Shown one piece after another: positions 43,220 through 47,865 of a stretch of 47,865 bases of DNA. Origin of the DNA: Oscillatoriales cyanobacterium CG2_30_40_61 (GTDB lineage Bacteria; Cyanobacteriota; Cyanobacteriia; Cyanobacteriales; Microcoleaceae); contig MNYZ01000078.1 in assembly GCA_001873365.1 (NCBI GenBank), positions 1-47,865 of the forward strand, read 5' to 3'. Numbering within the stretch: the stretch's first letter is position 1; the number at the start of each line of letters is the position of its first letter. Under the pieces are notes generated by a model. It saw only the letters and a program-made list of their open reading frames with translations. It had not been told where the DNA came from and did not search any database. A program made the position numbers and the translations under genes.

Positions 43220-43885
43220 TTAATTCTGGGACAACGCTGTTTTCCAGTTCAAAAATATAAATAACAAAACACTACTGATAACTGCCGCCAAGAAACACCA
43301 AACTGAAATGAAAGTGGCTTGATAAAATCGGTCTGCTAGAATGAATGAAAGGATAATCAAAATCCCAAATAAAGCTAAGAATCTTTGACTTGATATCAAA
43401 AAAGGCACAATAATCACCAGCAAATATAAATATTTACAAATATCATAAAACCAGGGGAATTTAAAATTATATAATAAATTAAGGTTGTAAAATAAATTAC
43501 CTAAATTATTAGTCGCCATCACTTCTTGTCTCACCACACAACTCACAAGATAAATCCCTAAAATAGTTCCTATAGCTGTTATTCCTAAAATAGTTTTCTT
43601 GCGCCCTGGATGATCTTCTAATAAATAAACTGATAGGGGACAAAGAATCAACCAAAATCCCGTAGCAAAAACTAAAAAAACGTAGATTCCCAGAAAGTAA
43701 AGGGGTGAGGATTTATCCTCTAAATTTAACCAGACTATTCCCTCAAAAAATTGCTGAATTGCAAATAATAAGGGAAAACTTGCTAATAAAAGCTGCTTTT
43801 TCGAGGTCATTTGTGTTAGTGTTGCAGTTCCTAACACCGATAAGGAGAAACTAGCCGTAAAACTTGCCGTTGCTGAAAAGCACAT
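43220..43885 (-). CDS. DUF6629-like integral membrane protein
   Basis: A 221-aa protein with about seven hydrophobic helices. Its start MCFSATASFTASFSLSVLG is characteristic of the DUF6629 family, so the ATG at 43885 is preferred to the one at 43930. Function unknown. It is divergent from the methyltransferase gene. Confidence 0.8.
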   Translation of the reverse strand: MCFSATASFTASFSLSVLGTATLTQMTSKKQLLLASFPLLFAIQQFFEGIVWLNLEDKSSPLYFLGIYVFLVFATGFWLILCPLSVYLLEDHPGRKKTILGITAIGTILGIYLVSCVVRQEVMATNNLGNLFYNLNLLYNFKFPWFYDICKYLYLLVIIVPFLISSQRFLALFGILIILSFILADRFYQATFISVWCFLAAVISSVLLFIFLNWKTALSQN

Positions 43886-44114
43886 AAAAATATTAAATTT
43901 GGTGAGTTCTTCAAACCGTAGATGATTCAAAATTGATCAGGTTTGGGAACACCAGGGTATCAATTCCCACCTCAACTTCGGTACTCTACCTGTCCAGTCT
44001 AATTCTACCAATAACTTTTCAGGGATTTTGCTAGGAGATAGAGAAAGTCTCTACTTTTCCTGGTAAATTAGAATAAAAGGGCGGTTAAGTATACAGCATT
44101 TAGAGGATATTGCA

Positions 44115-45179
44115 TTGGTGGAGACAGTAAATCAATCGATGGCTGTGAATGATCAAAGTTTAATTGAAAAAGCACTTTTACTAAAAGTGAAACGACTGAC
44201 CTCAGCCCGGGGACAACTGGTTCTCCCTTGCGCACCGGCTTTGATCGATGAATACATGACTCAGTTTAACGCCCTGCTGGCGGCGTTAGGACAAAATTTC
44301 ACCCCGGAGGAAATCAAGGGCTTACGTCAGCTAGTTGAACGTAAACTGCATGAAGGATATCAGGCTTCCCCCCATGCCCGTTTAATCTTTAGATATGAAC
44401 CCCCCGAACCCACTCAAGGCTTAACCAGTGGTCTGAAACTAACTGTTACCACCGAAGTCGCCTCCTTAGAAAATAAATATCAACGCTGGTTAACCACCCG
44501 GGAGGGGCCATTATTTGGAGCCCATCCCGATAGTAAATTAATCGCCGTGGTGTCGGAATTTCCCGATCCAGCCCTAACCCCGATTTTAGATGTGGGGGCG
44601 GGGGTAGGTCGTAACACCTTACCTTTAGCCCGCAAGGGACATCCGGTGGATGCGGTGGAACTCACCCCAGATTTTGCTCAAATTATTGCCAAGGAAGCTA
44701 AAGACGCGGGTTTACCAATTCGGGTGATCCAAAGTAATATCCTCAACCCCGCTCTAGTCCTCCCAGCTAATTATTATCGGTTGGTGTTAATTGCAGAAGT
44801 GATTTCCCATTTTCGCAACTTGGATGATGTCCAAACCCTCCTCCGCAAAGTCTGTGATGCGGCGGCGACCGGGGGTTTAATTTTATTCAGTACGTTTATC
44901 ACCGATGCCGATTTCCAGCCGGATGATAAAATTCGAGAAATGGGTCAAATTCAATGGTCTTATGTAATTACCCCAGGTGAGATGAATTCCCTACTCCAGA
45001 ATTTACCACTACAACTGATTTCCGATGAGTCGGTGTATGAGTATGAACGCACTCACCTCCCCCCGGAAGCCTGGCCCCCGACGGGTTGGTTTGAACATTG
45101 GTCACAGGGTCGAGATGTGGTTCCGATCCAAAAACCCCCGATGTCCTTGCGTTGGTTATTGTGTCGGGTTAATAAGTAG
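44115..45179 (+). CDS. SAM-dependent methyltransferase with N-terminal helical extension
   Basis: A 354-aa protein. Methyltransferase motif I is ILDVGAGVGRNTLPLARKG (about 157-175), followed by the acidic motif II (VDAVELTPDF). A 130-residue N-terminal helical region of unknown role precedes it. The start is TTG 44115 or GTG 44118; AGAGGA lies shortly upstream. The acceptor is not predicted. No adjacent biosynthetic genes give a clue. Confidence 0.8.
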   Translation: MVETVNQSMAVNDQSLIEKALLLKVKRLTSARGQLVLPCAPALIDEYMTQFNALLAALGQNFTPEEIKGLRQLVERKLHEGYQASPHARLIFRYEPPEPTQGLTSGLKLTVTTEVASLENKYQRWLTTREGPLFGAHPDSKLIAVVSEFPDPALTPILDVGAGVGRNTLPLARKGHPVDAVELTPDFAQIIAKEAKDAGLPIRVIQSNILNPALVLPANYYRLVLIAEVISHFRNLDDVQTLLRKVCDAAATGGLILFSTFITDADFQPDDKIREMGQIQWSYVITPGEMNSLLQNLPLQLISDESVYEYERTHLPPEAWPPTGWFEHWSQGRDVVPIQKPPMSLRWLLCRVNK

Positions 45180-45303
45180 AGTTTGGGTTTGAGGCGGTAC
45201 AAGAGCCGACCCTGGAAATATCCGTTAAAATCGTGAGGGTGGGATTGATTTTCCTTTCCCCAATCAAGTTGAGGCAGGTTTGTTCTTTTTATAAATATCG
45301 ATC

Positions 45304-47484
45304 ATGATTAAGCGACCGATCTCTAAAGTTTGGGTTTTACCAGCGATCGCATCTGGGGCTTTGTTGGTGGGTGTGTTCTTTCCCATGGCCCTATTTCGGG
45401 GATGGAAACAGTCCGTTGAACAAAGCTATTTAGCCGATCAACAAATCCCCCAGTCGAAAGTATTACAACTGGCTTTATCCCCCGTTTCCCAACGTCAAAC
45501 GGAATTAGAAACCCTCGCCCAAGACCGAAATGCTTCTTTAGAAAGAAGTCGGGCGCGATATTTATTAGCAGGGGATTCTTTAGCCGAAAACCCCGAAACC
45601 GCAATTAAATTATTAAAGGGCTTAGAACAGGATTATCCCCTTTTAGGGGGTCATATTTTAGTTAAACAGGCGCGGGCTTATGAACAAATAGGAGATCGGG
45701 AAAACGCTCAAAAAACTTGGCAAAAATTGCTAGAAAACTATGGTGATCAACCCGTTGTAGTTGAAGCTTTATATACGTTAGGAAAAACCAATCCTGAATA
45801 TTGGGATCAAGCGATCGCCCAATTTCCCAGTCATCCCCTTACCTTAGAAATTATTCAAACTCGCCTTAAACAAAATCCCAATCAACCGGAGTTATTATTT
45901 CTAATTGCTAAACATGGATTATCTTTAAAAGATTATGGAACTTATTTAGAACAATTAAAAGCTCAATTCGGCACTCAACTCACCCCGGAACAATGGGAAA
46001 CCGTGGCATTTGGCTATTGGGAAAAACAGGATTATGGCAAAGCGGCGATCGCCTATTCTAAAGCACCCAAAACCCCTAAAAATCTTTACCGTCAGGCCAG
46101 AGGATTATGGTTAAATGATAAAATTCCTGAGTCTCGAATTGCCTATAAACAATTAATTAATACCTTTCCCCAGGAAATAGATCCTCAAGGAGAAGATGCG
46201 GGATTTGGCTTATTACGGTTATCCCGGCTTTCCGATAAAAAAGAGGCTTTAGGGTATTTAGATCAAGTAATTGCTAAATTTCCCCGTCATGCAGCCGAGG
46301 CTTTATTAGATAAATCTAAACTTTTAGATCAAATGCGATCGGAAAAATTAGCCTCCCAAACTCGTCAACAATTACTGAGTCAATATAACGATTCTGAAGC
46401 CGCCGCCCAATTGCGTTGGGAACTCGCCCAACAAGCGTTAAAAGCGGGGGATTTAAAATCAGCATCCGACTGGGCAAAACAAGTTTCAACGAAAAATCCC
46501 GATAGTGAATTTGCCCCAGAAGCCACGTTTTGGGTCGGGAAATGGGCACAAAAAAAAGGCAATTCTCAAGAGGCACAAAAAGCCTTTGAATATTTAATTG
46601 TTCGTTATCCTTCCTCCTATTATGCGTGGCGTTCTGCGGTGCATTTAGGATGGCCTGTGGGGGATTTTACCACCGTTCGATCCCTCTCTCCCCATGTTGA
46701 ACATCCTGATATTCGAGAAGTGCCTCCGGCGGGTTCTAAAACCTTACAAGAACTCTATGCTTTAGGACAAAATCAGGAGGCTTGGAAATTATGGCAAACG
46801 GAGTTTAAAAATATTACCCAGCCGTCGGTAGCTGAACAATATACCGATGGCTTAATGCGGATGGGAGTGGGGGATAATTTAGAAGGAATTTGGATGTTAT
46901 CGAGTTTAAATCGCCGGGATGATCCCCAAGAGCGATCACAATATTTAGAATTAAAACAAAAACCTGCCTATTGGGAAGCTTTATATCCTTTTCCTTACTT
47001 AGAAACTATTGTTAATTGGTCAAAAGAACGGAAATTAAATGCAGTATTAGTCACGGCTTTAATTCGTCAAGAATCGCGGTTTATGCCGGGGATTAAATCC
47101 GTTGTCGGCGCAACAGGATTAATGCAGGTGATGCCAGAAACCGGGGAGGAAGTGGCTAAACAAATTAAATTAACGGATTATTCCTTGGAAAATGTCAATG
47201 ATAACGTTAATTTAGGAACCTATTATTTAGATTTTACCCATCGAGAATATAACAATAATTCGATGTTAGCAGTAGCGAGTTACAATGCCGGGCCGGGGGC
47301 TGTTTCCGGTTGGTTACAGCGTTTTGGATTTCAAGATCCCGATGAATTTGTAGTTAAAATTCCCTATCCTGAAACCCAAGGCTATGTAAAATCTGTCTTT
47401 GAGAATTATTGGAATTATCTCAGAATTTACAACCCAGATGTTGCCCAATTAATGCAACAACTTACGACCACTTATCAGAATTAA
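45304..47484 (+). CDS. Soluble lytic transglycosylase (Slt70-like) with TPR-type superhelix
   Basis: A 726-aa cell-wall lytic enzyme. An N-terminal signal anchor (about residues 9-31) leads into a long alpha-helical TPR-like region (about 50-560). The C-terminal SLT domain has the catalytic Glu in ALIRQESRFMPG (about residue 590), then GATGLMQVMPETG and a later SYNAGPGAV. It cleaves the glycan strand forming 1,6-anhydro-muropeptides. The full set of SLT motifs is present, so it should be active. It is the last protein gene before the rRNA operon. Confidence 0.92.
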   Translation: MIKRPISKVWVLPAIASGALLVGVFFPMALFRGWKQSVEQSYLADQQIPQSKVLQLALSPVSQRQTELETLAQDRNASLERSRARYLLAGDSLAENPETAIKLLKGLEQDYPLLGGHILVKQARAYEQIGDRENAQKTWQKLLENYGDQPVVVEALYTLGKTNPEYWDQAIAQFPSHPLTLEIIQTRLKQNPNQPELLFLIAKHGLSLKDYGTYLEQLKAQFGTQLTPEQWETVAFGYWEKQDYGKAAIAYSKAPKTPKNLYRQARGLWLNDKIPESRIAYKQLINTFPQEIDPQGEDAGFGLLRLSRLSDKKEALGYLDQVIAKFPRHAAEALLDKSKLLDQMRSEKLASQTRQQLLSQYNDSEAAAQLRWELAQQALKAGDLKSASDWAKQVSTKNPDSEFAPEATFWVGKWAQKKGNSQEAQKAFEYLIVRYPSSYYAWRSAVHLGWPVGDFTTVRSLSPHVEHPDIREVPPAGSKTLQELYALGQNQEAWKLWQTEFKNITQPSVAEQYTDGLMRMGVGDNLEGIWMLSSLNRRDDPQERSQYLELKQKPAYWEALYPFPYLETIVNWSKERKLNAVLVTALIRQESRFMPGIKSVVGATGLMQVMPETGEEVAKQIKLTDYSLENVNDNVNLGTYYLDFTHREYNNNSMLAVASYNAGPGAVSGWLQRFGFQDPDEFVVKIPYPETQGYVKSVFENYWNYLRIYNPDVAQLMQQLTTTYQN

Positions 47485-47562
47485 GGAGAATCTAGGGAAT
47501 CTGCATCATATTCAACCTTAGCAATAGATCAAATCCTTTTTTAGAAATGCTGACCTACAGAA

Positions 47563-47595
47563 ACTGCCCCGATTAAATATTAAAACCGGGGCAGT
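47563..47595. terminator. Strong bidirectional terminator-like hairpin
   Basis: ACTGCCCCG (47563-47571) and CGGGGCAGT (47587-47595) form a perfect 9-bp GC-rich stem with a 15-base loop. It lies 66 bases past the 23S 3' end on the minus strand, and 79 bases past the SLT gene on the plus strand, so it can end both transcripts. Confidence 0.75.
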
Positions 47596-47660
47596 CATTA
47601 AATTATTTGTAATAAATAAAAAAGAAAACTGAAGACTGCATAGAGAATCAAAAGGGTTAT

Positions 47661-47865
<205 letters not shown>

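Overview
This window is cyanobacterial and most likely comes from a filamentous Oscillatoriales lineage such as Planktothrix; the genus is an inference. The evidence is frequent HIP1 octamers (GCGATCGC), low to moderate GC, heptanucleotide short tandemly repeated repetitive (STRR) sequences, families seen mainly in cyanobacteria (SLH proteins, slr1658/slr1659-like regulators, a Zur/FurB-type regulator), and a tRNA-Arg gene split by a group I intron of the IC3 kind. There is no sign of a prophage, integrase, complete insertion sequence or CRISPR array. It is ordinary chromosome with many small repeats.

Layout. 1-5.4 kb: Tat-exported metallophosphoesterase, penicillin-binding protein 2, and a large methyltransferase of the DNA phosphorothioation-associated type with its flanking domain duplicated. 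5.4-9.1 kb: pentapeptide-repeat protein, a polytopic glycosyltransferase-like protein with TPRs, and tRNA-Phe with clear promoter and terminator. 9.1-18.1 kb: housekeeping genes (NUDIX, shikimate kinase, LapA-like membrane protein, RNase II/R, YjbQ, a glycosyltransferase-like protein, a B12-binding radical SAM enzyme), a putative dsRBD-like protein, and a decayed SulP transporter fragment.

18.4-24.1 kb is a same-strand signalling block: a class III nucleotide cyclase with extracytoplasmic sensor, a GHKL ATPase plus STAS partner-switch pair, and two tandem paralogous diguanylate cyclases. 24-29 kb: degenerate NUDIX protein, Met/His-rich DUF305 lipoprotein, cupin, adenine phosphoribosyltransferase, an orphan peptide-type ABC permease, and a VapBC-like toxin-antitoxin pair. 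29-32.6 kb: an XPB-type helicase and a Bax1-type (DUF790) nuclease side by side, with a nine-unit STRR between them, followed by a DUF29 gene.

32.8-42.7 kb: methyltransferase, VanX-type dipeptidase, Rpn/PD-(D/E)XK protein, secreted SH3-like protein, SLH-glycosyl hydrolase, GNAT acetyltransferase, a 102-bp MITE, YgfZ, an unnamed conserved-looking gene, a membrane alpha/beta hydrolase, a Zur-like regulator and a PepSY membrane protein. 42.7-47.9 kb: intron-containing tRNA-Arg(CCU), a dense mixed 7/8-mer repeat, a DUF6629-like membrane protein, a methyltransferase, an SLT lytic transglycosylase with TPRs, a strong terminator, and the 3' end of a 23S rRNA gene with no 5S gene after it.

The points most worth following up are the duplicated methyltransferase, the tRNA-Arg group I intron, the XPB-Bax1 pair with its STRR spacer, the signalling block, and STRRs that reach into translation starts or coding ends (NUDIX, Bax1, Zur). 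All calls come from reading the sequence; no database search was run.
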